Shown: positions 8,172 through 17,626, counted from the stretch's first letter. The stretch: 64,000 nt of DNA from Amycolatopsis sp. 195334CR (GCF_017309385.1 NZ_JAFJMJ010000001.1:3534001-3598000), one strand, 5' to 3'. A program made the numbers and translations. The notes: generated from the sequence alone by a model not told the origin.

Positions 8172-9257
8172 TCAGCGGGCGGCGGCTTGGCGGTAGGCGT
8201 CGACGGTCTTCTCGGCGCAGAGGCGCCACGTGTAGCTCGCGGCGTGCGCGCGGCGCGAGACCGAAGTGGACGCCGCGTGCGGGTCCGAGACGGCGGACCG
8301 CAGCGCCTCGACCAGTGCGTCCACCTCGCGGTACGGCACCAGGTGCGAGTACCCCCCGGAAACCTCGGCCAGCGCCGGGATGTCCGTGCAGACCACCGGC
8401 ACGTCGCACGCCATCGCCTCCAGCACCGGCAGGCCGAAACCCTCGTCCCGCGAGGGCAGCACCAGCGCCGCCGCCCCGGCGACCACCGAGCGCAGGTCGA
8501 CCGGCGGCAGGTAACCCAGGTGCGTCGACCGCTCCGACAGGTCGAACTTCCCCGGCCCGGTGAACACCAGCGGCGGCAGGTCCTCGGCCGCCGCGTGCGC
8601 CTCCATCAGCCACGGCAGGCCCTTGCGCGGCCCGGCCGCGCCGACGAACAGCAGGTACTCCGACGGCAGCCCCAGCCGTTCGCGCTGCTCCTTCGACAAC
8701 GGCCGCGCGGTGAACCACGCCGGGTCCACGCCCAGCGGCGTGACGACGATCTTCGAGCGCGGCACGTCGAACCGCGAAGCCACCGCGTCGGCGACCGCGG
8801 CCGTCGGCGTGCAGATCACGTCGGCGCGCGCGGCACCCCGCCGGACCAGGACCGGCAGGTCCGCATCGGACGGTGACAGCTCCTCCGGCGCGTCGATGAA
8901 CGCCAGGTCGTGAATGGTCAGCACGCCGGCCGCGCGCGCGATGCCCGGCAGCACGAAGTTGGTCCCGTGCACCACATCCGTCGATCCGGCGAACAGTTCG
9001 ACCGGCGGGAAGTTGCTGCGCACCCACGACCGCCGCAGCAGGCGGGCGGCCACCGGCATGCCCCGCGCGCGCACGCCGTGCGGCAGCACCCGCCGCAGTT
9101 TCCGCCAGCCGCGCAAGGTGAACGCCACCGCGCGGGTGTCTACAGAGGACAGTGAGGCGAGTTCTTCGGACAGGGAAGCGGTGTAGTGGCCGATGCCGGT
9201 GCGGACCCCGAGCAGCGGGGTGCCGTCGAGCAGGACGCGCAGGGGTCGGTCAGCCAT
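8172..9257 (-). CDS. GT4-family glycosyltransferase
   Basis: A 361-residue GT-B fold retaining glycosyltransferase. The N-terminal domain opens with VLLDGTPLLGVRTGIGHYT, a glycine-rich loop, and holds HGTNFVLPG. The C-terminal donor-binding domain has FVGAAGPRKGLPWL and PSRDEGFGLPVLEAMACDVPVV, the E-x7-E signature of family GT4. The start overlaps the stop of the upstream GT2-GT4 gene by eight bases, so it is probably translated by coupling; no strong ribosome site is visible. The donor cannot be read from sequence, but the locus supplies dTDP-rhamnose and GDP-mannose. Confidence 0.85.
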   Translation of the reverse strand: MADRPLRVLLDGTPLLGVRTGIGHYTASLSEELASLSSVDTRAVAFTLRGWRKLRRVLPHGVRARGMPVAARLLRRSWVRSNFPPVELFAGSTDVVHGTNFVLPGIARAAGVLTIHDLAFIDAPEELSPSDADLPVLVRRGAARADVICTPTAAVADAVASRFDVPRSKIVVTPLGVDPAWFTARPLSKEQRERLGLPSEYLLFVGAAGPRKGLPWLMEAHAAAEDLPPLVFTGPGKFDLSERSTHLGYLPPVDLRSVVAGAAALVLPSRDEGFGLPVLEAMACDVPVVCTDIPALAEVSGGYSHLVPYREVDALVEALRSAVSDPHAASTSVSRRAHAASYTWRLCAEKTVDAYRQAAAR

Positions 9258-11751
9258 TGCGGCGAGCCACTTTCAGCACCCGGCCGCCGACCCGCTTGGC
9301 CAGCTCGCGCACCCCGCCGTCGGCCAGGTACTCCTTCACCAGCGCCAGGTCTCTGCGGACGACTTCCGCGCCGCGCAACGGATCCGAGGGCGCCAGATCG
9401 CTCGCGCCGGGCAGCCGGTCCGCGGCCGGACGCGGGTCGCGGCAGAACTCCACCAACGGCTCCAGCGCCCGCGGCCAGGCGAACCGCTGCGCCACCTCGG
9501 CGATGCGCTCCTTCGCGGCGTTCGCGAATTCCGTGTCGTACAGCGCCTTTTCCAGCGCGTCCGCCAGTGCCTCGGAATCCTCCGCGGGCACCACGACACC
9601 GAGCTTCTCCGCCCGCACCAGATCGGCGAAGGCGTCGCCGTCGGTGGTCACGATCGGCAATCCGGACCACAGGTAGTCCAGCACCCGCGTGCGGAAGGCG
9701 AAGGTGGTCTCCACGTGCTCGTAGTGCGTGGTCACCCCGCAGTCGGCGTCGAGCAGCCAGTTCTGCCGCTCGCCGTAGGGCACCCACTGCTCGTTGAAGA
9801 ACACGTGCTTGCCGGTCAGCCCGAGCGAGTCGGCGAGCCGGATGGTCCGCGCGCCGATGTCCATCTCGGCGACCTCGGGGTTCGGGTGCTTCATGCCGAG
9901 GAACACCAGCCGCACGTCACCACGGCGCTCGCGCAGCCGGTCGATCGCACGCACCAGGGTCAGCGGGTCGAACCAGCTGTACACCCCGCCCGCCCACAGC
10001 ACCACGTGATCGGTCTCGGCGATGCCCGGCACGTTCGCGCGCAGGCCCGGTCCGGTGCGGCGCGGGGCCTCCGGCGACAGCCCGAACGGGACCACCGCCA
10101 GCAGCGACTGCGTGGTCGGGTCGGCGTCGTAGAGGCGCGGCGAGAGGCGCCCCATCGCGGCCAGGTGCCCCAGCCAGAACAACCGCTGCCGCTCGGACGC
10201 GCAGAGGAAGAAGTCCCCGCGTTCGAGCTGGGCCTCCAGCACCCTGGTCACCCCGACCAGGTCCGCGGCCCGCTTGTCGTCCGGCACGCCGCGGCCCTGC
10301 TCCAGCAGTTCCAGGTGCATCGGGTCGTAGAGGTCGCAGACCACGATCTTGGTCGAGTCCGCCTTCTTCAGCTGGGGCGCCATCTCCAGCACGTGCCCCT
10401 GCAGGATGACGATGTCCGCCCACTCGACCGGCTCGGCCAGGTCGCGCCGCTTGGCCGCGCTCACCGCGAACGGCGCCGGCGGCGGGTCCGCCAGCGGGTT
10501 CACCGTGACCAGCCGGACCTCGTGCTCACCGGCCAGCGAGGCGGCGATGTTCCAGGCGCGGATCGCCGGGCCCGCCATGCGCTCGGTGATCGCGTCGCCG
10601 GTGATCACCAGTACCTTGCGGCGCTGCCCGAACACGCTCTCGATGCCGAACGCCTTGACCAGGATCTCGTGCGCGTCCAGGTACCGCGGCAGCGGGTACG
10701 CGGGTTCCAAAGCCTTGCGCAGCAACGGAATCAGGTCCGCGTCGGTGCGCACGCGCGCGGCCTGCTCGACCGCGCGGGACTCGGCCAGCGACGGCATCAG
10801 CTCGACGAACTGGTCGATCGCGAGCACCCCGGCCAGCGAGGTGCGGGGCACGGCCACCGGGTCGGTCTCGACCGGACCGACGCCGCGCTGGAGGTCCAGC
10901 TGCGTCGCGTCGATGTCACCGCGGGCGGTGGCGCGGCGCACGGTCAGCGCGAGTGCCGCGGGCAGCACCCGCGCCAGCGTCTCGTCGGAGAGGTTCTTGT
11001 ACAGCGCGGCGAGTGCGTTGCGCTCCAGCAGGAAGGTCTCGCGGCCGGTGTCCGGCGCGTCGACGGCGGCCATGGTGCCGTGGTGGCGGTGGTAGGCGAC
11101 CGACTCCGGCACGTACCGCACGCGCCAGCCGCGCAGGTTCATCCGCCAGCCGAGGTCGACGTCCTCGTAGAACATGAAGAAGCGCTCGTCGAAGCCACCC
11201 AGTTCGGTGAACACCCCGGTGCGCACGAACATCGCCGAGCCGGTGCCGAACAGCACGTCCTTGGCGACCTCGTGCTCGGCGGCGGGCACGTCGGCCAGCG
11301 GTCCGCCCGCGTGGCGCTTGTAACCCATGCCGAACCAGGTCAGCCCGCCGTCGACGAAGTCGGTGCCGGTGCCGTCCCAGTCGAGCACCTTGCTGGCCAC
11401 CGCGCCCACGCGCGGGTCGCCTGCCAGTTCGGCGACCGCCGCGCGCACCCAGTCGCGATCGGGGCGGGCGTCGTTGTTGAGGAAGGCGAGCACGGTGCCG
11501 GTCGCGTGCTTCGCGCCCAGGTTGCACCCACCGGCGAAGCCCAGGTTCTCCGCCGACTCGACCAGCTTCACCCCGGGCACCCCGGCGGCCCTGATCCGCT
11601 CGGCCTCACCGGAGGCGTTCTCGACGCAGATGAGCTCCAGTCGCGGGTAGTCGACCTCGGCGAGGGACCGCAGGCAGGTGATGGTGTCGTCCGCGCCCCG
11701 GAAGTTGACCACGATCACCGAGACCACGGGCAGCGCGCCTTGGGTCAACAC
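9250..11751 (-). CDS. Two-domain glycosyltransferase (GT2 fused to GT4)
   Basis: An 833-residue fusion. Residues about 8-270 form a GT2 domain (VSVIVVNFRGADDTITCL, FLNNDARPDRDW, FYEDVDLGWR), with the rhamnosyltransferase-like DD and EDVDL motifs. Residues about 420-780 form a GT4 domain (VLVITGDAITERMAGPAIR, WAGGVYSWFDPLTLVRA, VLDYLWSGLPIVTTDGD). Two transferases on one chain suggest that two consecutive sugars are added to the same acceptor. The GTG at 11751 follows AAGGAG. No membrane segment is evident, so it probably acts at the cytoplasmic face on a lipid-linked glycan. It is the middle gene of a three-gene minus-strand run. Confidence 0.85.
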   Translation of the reverse strand: MLTQGALPVVSVIVVNFRGADDTITCLRSLAEVDYPRLELICVENASGEAERIRAAGVPGVKLVESAENLGFAGGCNLGAKHATGTVLAFLNNDARPDRDWVRAAVAELAGDPRVGAVASKVLDWDGTGTDFVDGGLTWFGMGYKRHAGGPLADVPAAEHEVAKDVLFGTGSAMFVRTGVFTELGGFDERFFMFYEDVDLGWRMNLRGWRVRYVPESVAYHRHHGTMAAVDAPDTGRETFLLERNALAALYKNLSDETLARVLPAALALTVRRATARGDIDATQLDLQRGVGPVETDPVAVPRTSLAGVLAIDQFVELMPSLAESRAVEQAARVRTDADLIPLLRKALEPAYPLPRYLDAHEILVKAFGIESVFGQRRKVLVITGDAITERMAGPAIRAWNIAASLAGEHEVRLVTVNPLADPPPAPFAVSAAKRRDLAEPVEWADIVILQGHVLEMAPQLKKADSTKIVVCDLYDPMHLELLEQGRGVPDDKRAADLVGVTRVLEAQLERGDFFLCASERQRLFWLGHLAAMGRLSPRLYDADPTTQSLLAVVPFGLSPEAPRRTGPGLRANVPGIAETDHVVLWAGGVYSWFDPLTLVRAIDRLRERRGDVRLVFLGMKHPNPEVAEMDIGARTIRLADSLGLTGKHVFFNEQWVPYGERQNWLLDADCGVTTHYEHVETTFAFRTRVLDYLWSGLPIVTTDGDAFADLVRAEKLGVVVPAEDSEALADALEKALYDTEFANAAKERIAEVAQRFAWPRALEPLVEFCRDPRPAADRLPGASDLAPSDPLRGAEVVRRDLALVKEYLADGGVRELAKRVGGRVLKVARRNG

Positions 11752-11782
11752 CGGACTCCTTCGGTTTGGGGTTTCCCAGAGC

Positions 11783-12706
11783 CTAACCGCCCGCCCACCT
11801 GCGCCAGACCGCACCTCGGCCGATCGTGGCACGCGCGCCGATCCGCCGGCGGGCCCCGATCGTGCCCGGCAACCGGAGCACCACCTCGCCGAGCACGCGC
11901 AGCCGGAGCCCCGGCCGGAAGTTGGCCGCGTCCGGAACATCCCGTTTGATCGGCAGCAGCGCGGTGAGCACGGCGAACCGCGCCAGCTCGCGCAGCGCCA
12001 CCGCGGCCGGGGCGCACCGGAGCAGGGTGAGCAGGCGGTTGCGCTCGTTCCAGCGGTGGAACGCGGGGGAGCCGGGCCGGGTGCTGGCGCCGTGGAGGTG
12101 CCGGACCTCGGTGGGCGAGCCGAGCACGCGCCAGCCGCCGAGCCGCAGCCGCCAGGCGGTGTCGGCGTCCTCGTAGTAGCAGAAGTAGCTCGCGGGCACC
12201 CCGCCCGCGGCACGCAGGGCCGAGGTCCGCAGCAGCACCGCGCCACCGCAGAAGCCGAACACCTCGGCGGCCGGTTCGGTGTGGTCGGCGCCGTGGCCGT
12301 CGGCGGTGAGGCGGACGCCGGTCGACTGCGTGGTGCCGTCCGGCAGCACCAGCGTCGAGGTCACCGCGGCCGCGTCCGGGGCCGCGTCGAGCGCGTCCTC
12401 CAGGTCGGCCAGCCAGCCGGGGCCGGGCGCGGCGTCGTCGTTCAGCCAGGCCACAAAAGGCGTGCTGACCTGCGGCAACGCGGCGGCGATGCCACCGGCG
12501 TACCCGGTGTTGCGGGGCAGGCGCAGCACCTCCGGCGCGGCCGGGTGCGCGGCGAGCAGGGCGGCGGTCCCGTCGTCCGACGCGTTGTCCACCACCAGCG
12601 TCCGATGTGGACGGTCCTGGGCGGCGAGCGCGGCCAGGCAGTCCGTCAGGTGCCCGGCACCGCGCCAGGTGACGACCACGACCGTGCTGCGGGGCGGGGA
12701 TGACAC
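11783..12706 (-). CDS. GT2-family glycosyltransferase
   Basis: A 307-residue inverting-type GT2 enzyme related to rhamnosyltransferases: STVVVVTWRGAGHLTDCL, VVDNASDDGT, WLNDDAAPGPGW (the metal-binding aspartates) and YYEDADTAWRLRLGGW. The C-terminal RWNERNRLLTLLR segment is common in cell-wall GT2 proteins. The start is ambiguous; I prefer GTG 12706 because TATTGT lies seven bases before it, fitting a leaderless transcript, while GTG 12715 is the alternative. It diverges from the next GT4 gene with fewer than 20 bases between starts, so both promoters must lie inside the opposing genes or overlap. Confidence 0.85.
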   Translation of the reverse strand: MSSPPRSTVVVVTWRGAGHLTDCLAALAAQDRPHRTLVVDNASDDGTAALLAAHPAAPEVLRLPRNTGYAGGIAAALPQVSTPFVAWLNDDAAPGPGWLADLEDALDAAPDAAAVTSTLVLPDGTTQSTGVRLTADGHGADHTEPAAEVFGFCGGAVLLRTSALRAAGGVPASYFCYYEDADTAWRLRLGGWRVLGSPTEVRHLHGASTRPGSPAFHRWNERNRLLTLLRCAPAAVALRELARFAVLTALLPIKRDVPDAANFRPGLRLRVLGEVVLRLPGTIGARRRIGARATIGRGAVWRRWAGG

Positions 12707-12724
12707 GCTGAGCACAATAGGCGG

Positions 12725-13846
12725 GTGCCCGAGCTGGTGGTCATCGCGGAGCAGTTGCTCGCGCCCGTTCCCGGGGGAACCGGGCGGTACACGGCCGAGC
12801 TGCTGCGCGCGCTGGCCGAGACCGTGCCGGACGGCTGGACGCTGTCGAGCGTGGTGGCGCGGCACGGTGACGTCGAAGCGGCCAGGGTGCCCGGGGTCGA
12901 CGGCCCGCGGGTGCTCGCGCTGCCGCCGCGGGCGCTGGTCGCGGCCTGGCAGCTGGGGGTGCCCTGGTGGCCGGGCGGCGACGCGGTGCACGCGACCACG
13001 CCGCTGGCCCCGCCGCGGGCGCCGCGTGGCCGGCGGCTGAGCGTGACCGTGCACGACACCGTGCCGTGGACGCATCCCGAGACGCTCACCCCGCGTGGCG
13101 TCTCCTGGCACCAGTCGGTGATCGCGCGGGCCGCGCGCCGGGCGGACGCGCTGGTGGTGCCGACCCAGGCGGTGGCCGACGACCTGGGCGCGCGGGTGGC
13201 GGGCAAGGCGCCGGTGCACGTCATCGGGCACGGCGTGACCGACCTGCCCAGCGAACCGGTCGACCTGCTCCTGCCCGCGGAATACGTGCTGGCGATCGGC
13301 ACCGTCGAACCGCGCAAGGGCATCGGGCTGCTGATCGAGGCGATGGCCCGGTTCGACGGCCCGCCGCTGCTCCTGGCCGGTCAGCCGGGCTGGGGCGAGC
13401 TGGACCCGGCCGAACTCGCGCGCCTGCACGGCCTGCCCGCCGACCGGCTGCGCGTGCTGGGCCGGTTGACCGACGCCGAACTGGCGGCCGCGTTGCGCGG
13501 GGCCTCGGTGCTCGCCATGCCGAGCCTCGCCGAGGGGTTCGGGCTGCCGGTGCTGGAGGCGATGGCGGCCGGCGTCCCGGTGGTGCATTCGGACGTGCCC
13601 GCGCTGGTCGAGGTTTCGGGGGGCGCGGCCCGCGTGGTGCCGAGCGGCGACGTCGGTGCGCTGGCGGCCGCGTTGCGGGAGGTGCTCGGCTCGCCGTCGC
13701 TCTCCGCGACCATGCGGACCAGCGGTTTGACCCGATCGGATGAATTCAGTTGGCGGTCGGCGGGCCGGGCGCTCTGGGCAGTGCATACGACGGCTTTGCC
13801 CGAGCCAGGCCCCGAGTTTGGTGGTTCCCCACCCCACGCCAGTTGA
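12725..13846 (+). CDS. GT4-family glycosyltransferase
   Basis: A 373-residue GT-B enzyme. The acceptor domain opens with VIAEQLLAPVPGGTGRYT. The donor domain has AIGTVEPRKGIGLLIEAM and PSLAEGFGLPVLEAMAAGVPVV, the GT4 nucleotide-sugar signature. A VTVHDTVPWTHPE motif links the domains. GTG 12725 has no Shine-Dalgarno sequence; CACAAT lies six bases upstream, so the transcript may be leaderless. It is followed after 19 bases by a second GT4 gene of the same architecture, suggesting an old duplication. The sugar donor is unknown; mannose or rhamnose fits the locus. Confidence 0.85.
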   Translation: MPELVVIAEQLLAPVPGGTGRYTAELLRALAETVPDGWTLSSVVARHGDVEAARVPGVDGPRVLALPPRALVAAWQLGVPWWPGGDAVHATTPLAPPRAPRGRRLSVTVHDTVPWTHPETLTPRGVSWHQSVIARAARRADALVVPTQAVADDLGARVAGKAPVHVIGHGVTDLPSEPVDLLLPAEYVLAIGTVEPRKGIGLLIEAMARFDGPPLLLAGQPGWGELDPAELARLHGLPADRLRVLGRLTDAELAAALRGASVLAMPSLAEGFGLPVLEAMAAGVPVVHSDVPALVEVSGGAARVVPSGDVGALAAALREVLGSPSLSATMRTSGLTRSDEFSWRSAGRALWAVHTTALPEPGPEFGGSPPHAS

Positions 13847-13865
13847 ACGGCCGTACGCTGCATGC

Positions 13866-15026
13866 GTGGTACCTGGTGAACCTCGTGTGCTGATCGACGC
13901 CACCGCCGTGCCCGCGGACCGCGGGGGTGTCGGCCGCTACGTCGATTCGCTCGTCGCCGCCCTGGACGCCGACGGCGCCCCGATCACCGTGGTCTGCCAG
14001 CCCCGTGACTTCCGGCTGTACTCCCAGCTCGCGCCGAACACCCGGGTGCTCCCGGCCACCGAATCCACCTCGACCAGGACCGCCCGGCTGACCTGGGAGC
14101 AGACCACGCTCCCGATGCTGGCGCGGCGGCTGGGCGTGGACGTGGTGCACTCACCGCACTACACGATGCCGCTGGCGCTGAACAAGGCGTCGGTGGTGAC
14201 GCTGCACGACGCCACCTTCTTCACCGACGCGGTGCTTCACTCGTCCGTGAAGGCGCGCTTCTTCCGGGCGTGGACGGTGGCCGCGCTGCGGCGGGCCTCG
14301 CTGTGCGTGGTGCCGAGCGAGGCGACCGCCACCGAACTGGCGAAGGTGACCCGCGTGCGGGCCTCGGAGCTGGAGGTCATCCAGCACGGGGTCGACGTCG
14401 AGCGGTTCCACCCGCCGTCACCCGACGAGGTGCGCGCGGCCCGTGAGGCGATCGGGCTGGGCAACACCCCGTACATCGCCTTCCTCGGCGCGCTGGAGCC
14501 GCGCAAGAACGTGCCCGCGCTGATCCGCGGGTACGCCAAGGCCATGACCGGCCGGGCGAACCCGCCCGCGCTGGTGCTCGCCGGTCAGCCGGGCTGGGAC
14601 ACGCAGGTGGAGAAGGCCCTCGAAGGCGTGCCGCACCGGCTGCGTGTGATCCGGGCCGGGTACATGCCGTTCGGCACGCTGGCCGGGTTCCTCGGCGGCG
14701 CGGAGATGGTCGCCTACCCGAGCCTCGGCGAGGGGTTCGGCCTGCCGGTGCTGGAGGCGATGGCCTGCGGTGCCTGCGTGCTGACCACGCGGCGGCTGTC
14801 GCTGCCCGAGGTCGGCGGGGACGCGGTGGCCTACTGCGGGGTCGGCGCCGGTGACGTCGCGGCCGCGATCGGCGAGCTGCTCGACGACCCGGCCCGCCGG
14901 TCCACCCTGGCCGCCGCGGCGCAGCGCCGGGCGAAGGAGTTCTCCTGGGCGGTCACCGCCGAACGGCACCGCGAGGCGTACGGCCGGGCGTGGCTGGCGT
15001 GGCGCTCCGGTGGGGGGCACCAGTAG
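13866..15026 (+). CDS. GT4-family glycosyltransferase
   Basis: A 386-residue GT-B enzyme resembling the previous one: VLIDATAVPADRGGVGRYV, HSPHYTMPLALNK, FLGALEPRKNVPALIRG and YPSLGEGFGLPVLEAMACGA. This set of motifs is typical of mannosyltransferases acting on lipid-linked cell-wall glycans, though the exact step is not deducible. GTG 13866 is preceded by TACGCT with a six-base gap and no ribosome site, so a leaderless start is likely. It ends 30 bases before wbbL and probably shares its transcript. Confidence 0.85.
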   Translation: MVPGEPRVLIDATAVPADRGGVGRYVDSLVAALDADGAPITVVCQPRDFRLYSQLAPNTRVLPATESTSTRTARLTWEQTTLPMLARRLGVDVVHSPHYTMPLALNKASVVTLHDATFFTDAVLHSSVKARFFRAWTVAALRRASLCVVPSEATATELAKVTRVRASELEVIQHGVDVERFHPPSPDEVRAAREAIGLGNTPYIAFLGALEPRKNVPALIRGYAKAMTGRANPPALVLAGQPGWDTQVEKALEGVPHRLRVIRAGYMPFGTLAGFLGGAEMVAYPSLGEGFGLPVLEAMACGACVLTTRRLSLPEVGGDAVAYCGVGAGDVAAAIGELLDDPARRSTLAAAAQRRAKEFSWAVTAERHREAYGRAWLAWRSGGGHQ

Positions 15027-15056
15027 CGGTGGGTGACCAGGGCACAATGTCCTGTC

Positions 15057-15923
15057 GTGCACCCCAAGTATGGCGATGAGCTCGCCGTCGTGGTCGTGAC
15101 CTACTTCCCCGGCGAGACACTGGAACCGTTCCTCGACACGCTCGACAAGGCCACCGCGCGCGACGTCCGGGTGGTGCTGGCCGACAACGACACGGACGCT
15201 TCGGACGAGTCGCTGGACAAGGCCGCCGAACGCGAGAACGTGCACCTGCTGCGCATCGGGGAGAACCTCGGTTACGGCAGCGCGGCCAACCGCGGGGTCG
15301 CCGAACTGGACGAGCGGTACGGCTGGATCGTCATCGCCAACCCCGACCTGGAGTGGCACCCCGGTTCGCTCGACGAACTGCTCGCGGTGGCGGAGCGCTG
15401 GCCGCGCGGTGGCGCGTTCGGCCCGCTGATCCAGGAACCGGACGGCACGGTCTACCCGTCGGCGCGCCTGCTGCCCTCGCTCGGCCGCGGCATCGGGCAC
15501 GCGGCGCTGGGCAAGGTCTGGCGCGGCAACCCGTGGACCAAGCAGTACCGGCAGGAGACCGCGACGCCGGCCGAGCGCACCTCGGGCTGGCTCTCCGGCT
15601 CGTGCCAGCTGATCCGGCGCGAGGCGTGGGATTCGGTGGACGGCTTCGACTCGCGGTACTTCATGTACTTCGAGGACGTCGACCTCGGTGACCGCGTGGG
15701 CCGCGCGGGCTGGCTGAACGTGTACGCGCCCTCGGCGTCGGTGATGCACATCGGTGGTCAGGCCACGAAGCGCGCCTCGGCGAAGATGCTCGCGGCGCAC
15801 CACGAAAGCGCCTACCGCTACCTGGCCGACCGGCACCGCGGCCTGCTGTGGAAGCCGGTGCTGGCCGCGGTGAAGCTGGGCCTGGCGGCCCGGCTGAAGC
15901 TGGCCACCCTGCGCGACCGCTGA
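15057..15923 (+). CDS. wbbL: Rhamnosyltransferase WbbL (arabinogalactan linker)
   Basis: A 288-residue GT2 enzyme. WbbL moves rhamnose from dTDP-L-rhamnose to GlcNAc-diphospho-decaprenol, starting the linker that joins arabinogalactan to peptidoglycan. Motifs shared with mycobacterial WbbL include VVVTYFPG, VLADNDTD, NLGYGSAANRG, VIANPDLEW, PSARLLPSLGRG, RTSGWLSGSCQLIRREA and YFMYFEDVDLGDR. I use GTG 15057 because homologues begin almost at the VVVVTY strand; an upstream GTG at 15033 would add eight residues. CAATGT lies six bases before the start. Position next to the nucleotide-sugar genes supports the assignment. Confidence 0.9.
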   Translation: MHPKYGDELAVVVVTYFPGETLEPFLDTLDKATARDVRVVLADNDTDASDESLDKAAERENVHLLRIGENLGYGSAANRGVAELDERYGWIVIANPDLEWHPGSLDELLAVAERWPRGGAFGPLIQEPDGTVYPSARLLPSLGRGIGHAALGKVWRGNPWTKQYRQETATPAERTSGWLSGSCQLIRREAWDSVDGFDSRYFMYFEDVDLGDRVGRAGWLNVYAPSASVMHIGGQATKRASAKMLAAHHESAYRYLADRHRGLLWKPVLAAVKLGLAARLKLATLRDR

Positions 15924-15929
15924 CCCCCG

Positions 15930-15988
15930 AATGCTATGAGTGGGGCATTACTTGCATTCAACGCGAGTAATGCCCCACTCATAGCATT
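15930..15988. repeat. Perfect 23-bp-arm palindrome, second sequence type
   Basis: Arms of 23 bases (left arm begins AATGCTATGAGTGGGGCATT) pair perfectly around a 13-base loop. It lies between the convergent wbbL gene and the small gene at 15998. Its sequence is unrelated to the GGCTTTC family but its size and position are the same. Likely a bidirectional terminator. Confidence 0.85.
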
Positions 15989-15997
15989 GGCTCGGGC

Positions 15998-16399
15998 TCA
16001 GATCCCGTCGAGGCGGCGGGAGAGGTTCGAGCGCTTGGTCTGGGTGGTGGTCGGGATCAGCCCGCCCACGTCCTTCTCCTCGATCACCGGGTCGGCGGGC
16101 TGCTCCTCGAACAACGAGGGCAGCGGCATCGGCCGGGTCGGGCGGGGCCCGCGCGGGGCCTCCAGCCGGGAGGTCGGCTCCGGGCTGGCCAGGTGGTAGT
16201 CGTTGGCCTCGATGGTCGCCGCGGACACCTGGGTGGTGGAGTCCGGGTCCTGCGCGTCGATGCCCTCGACCACGGATCTGGGGATCTGCTGGGTGTTGGC
16301 CGCGTCCATCGGCGAGGTCGCGTCGTCCGGTGTGACCACAAAAGCTCCACGGGCACGCGCCCGCGAGAGCAAGGCGTCCGCGCGATCGCGGGGGTCCAT
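15998..16399 (-). CDS. Hypothetical hydrophilic protein
   Basis: A 133-residue soluble protein from ATG 16399, preceded by GAGGGG. It is rich in charged residues and proline, with no membrane segment or signal. The N-terminus (MDPRDRADALLSRARARGAFVV) looks helical, and the rest appears disordered up to a basic C-terminus (RSNLSRRLDGI). I do not recognise a characterised family. It diverges from the guanylyltransferase gene across about 147 bases. Such proteins beside manB occur in related actinomycetes, but no role can be given. Confidence 0.65.
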   Translation of the reverse strand: MDPRDRADALLSRARARGAFVVTPDDATSPMDAANTQQIPRSVVEGIDAQDPDSTTQVSAATIEANDYHLASPEPTSRLEAPRGPRPTRPMPLPSLFEEQPADPVIEEKDVGGLIPTTTQTKRSNLSRRLDGI

Positions 16400-16546
16400 C
16401 CCCTCGGCCTCCCGACTAACCCGAGGCCCTCTCCAACCGGGGCCGCCTGTGTGCTGTCTAGGGTAGGCCCTCCGGGCCGCTCGCGTCAGCGTTTCCGGCG
16501 GTTTGTCACCAGGTGTTCCGCGAATGTGGGAGGAAGGGATGCGCGC

Positions 16547-17626
16547 ATGACTGCCGCACCGGGGGTCGATGCCGTCGTGCTCGTCGGCGGAAAGGGCACG
16601 CGACTGCGGCCGTTGACCCTGTCCGCACCGAAGCCGATGCTGCCCACCGCGGGCGTGCCCTACCTTTCCCACCTGTTCTCGCGGATCCGCGCGGCCGGGA
16701 TCACGCACGTCGTGCTCGGTACCTCGTACCGGGCCGAAGTGTTCGAGGAGCACTTCGGCGACGGTTCCGCGGTGGGCCTGGAACTCGAATACGTGGTGGA
16801 GGAAACGCCGCTGGATACCGGTGGTGCCATCCGCAACGTCTACGACCGGCTCCGCGCCGACAACGCGGTCATCTTCAACGGCGACATCCTTTCCGGCGCG
16901 GATCTCGGGGCGCTGGTGGAAACGCACCGGTCCACCGGGGCGGACGTCACCTTGCATTTGCAACGAGTTGACGATCCGAGCCGATTCGGTTCGGTTCCGA
17001 CGGATTCCACCGGGCGCGTCACCGAGTTCCTGGAGAAAACGCCCAATCCGCCGACGGATCAGATCAATGCCGGTTGCTACGTGTTCAAGCGGTCGGCGAT
17101 CGAGTCCATTCCGGCCGGTCGGCCGGTTTCGGTGGAGCGCGAGACCTTTCCCGGGCTGCTCGAAGCCGGCGCGCACGTGCAGGGTTTCGTGGACGCGTCG
17201 TACTGGCTGGACGTGGGCACGCCCGAGGCGTTCGTCCGCGGCTCCGCCGACCTGGTGCGCGGGGTCGCGCCCACCTCGGCGCTGCCCGGCCCGACCGGCG
17301 ACGCGCTGGTGTTGGACGGCACGAAGGTCGCCGACGACGCTGTGCTGACCGACGGGTCCACGCTCGGCGCTGGTGCCGAAATCGGGGCGGGCGCGCGGAT
17401 TTCCGGTTCGGTGCTGTTCGACGCCGCGGTGGTCGGCGAGGGCGCGGTGGTCGAGCGCTCGGTGCTCGGCAAGGGCGCGCGGGTCGGTGCGGGCACGGTG
17501 CTGCGCGGTGTGGTGCTCGGCGACGGCGCGGTGGTCGGCGCCGGGTGCGAGCTGGTCGACGGTGCGCGGGTGTGGCCGGGGATGACCATCGCGGACGGGG
17601 CCGTGCGGTTCTCGAGCGATGCCTGA
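16547..17626 (+). CDS. manB: Mannose-1-phosphate guanylyltransferase (GDP-mannose synthesis)
   Basis: A 359-residue nucleotidyltransferase. The N-terminal Rossmann-like domain has the GGKGTRLRPLTLSAPKPMLP signature, FNGDILSG with the metal-binding Asp, and NAGCYVFKR. The C-terminal part is a left-handed beta-helix of hexapeptide repeats (DGSTLGAGAEIGAGARISGS). In M. tuberculosis the equivalent beside wbbL (Rv3264c) makes GDP-mannose, feeding mannosyl lipids and glycans. Other nucleotidyltransferases share this fold, so the sugar is inferred from context. ATG 16547 has GGGAGGAAGGG upstream. It overlaps the next gene by eight bases. Confidence 0.85.
   Translation: MTAAPGVDAVVLVGGKGTRLRPLTLSAPKPMLPTAGVPYLSHLFSRIRAAGITHVVLGTSYRAEVFEEHFGDGSAVGLELEYVVEETPLDTGGAIRNVYDRLRADNAVIFNGDILSGADLGALVETHRSTGADVTLHLQRVDDPSRFGSVPTDSTGRVTEFLEKTPNPPTDQINAGCYVFKRSAIESIPAGRPVSVERETFPGLLEAGAHVQGFVDASYWLDVGTPEAFVRGSADLVRGVAPTSALPGPTGDALVLDGTKVADDAVLTDGSTLGAGAEIGAGARISGSVLFDAAVVGEGAVVERSVLGKGARVGAGTVLRGVVLGDGAVVGAGCELVDGARVWPGMTIADGAVRFSSDA

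Noticed and set aside
9193..11949. A 918-codon open frame opposite the fused glycosyltransferase
   Set aside because: Antisense shadow of a clear two-domain enzyme with no protein motif of its own.
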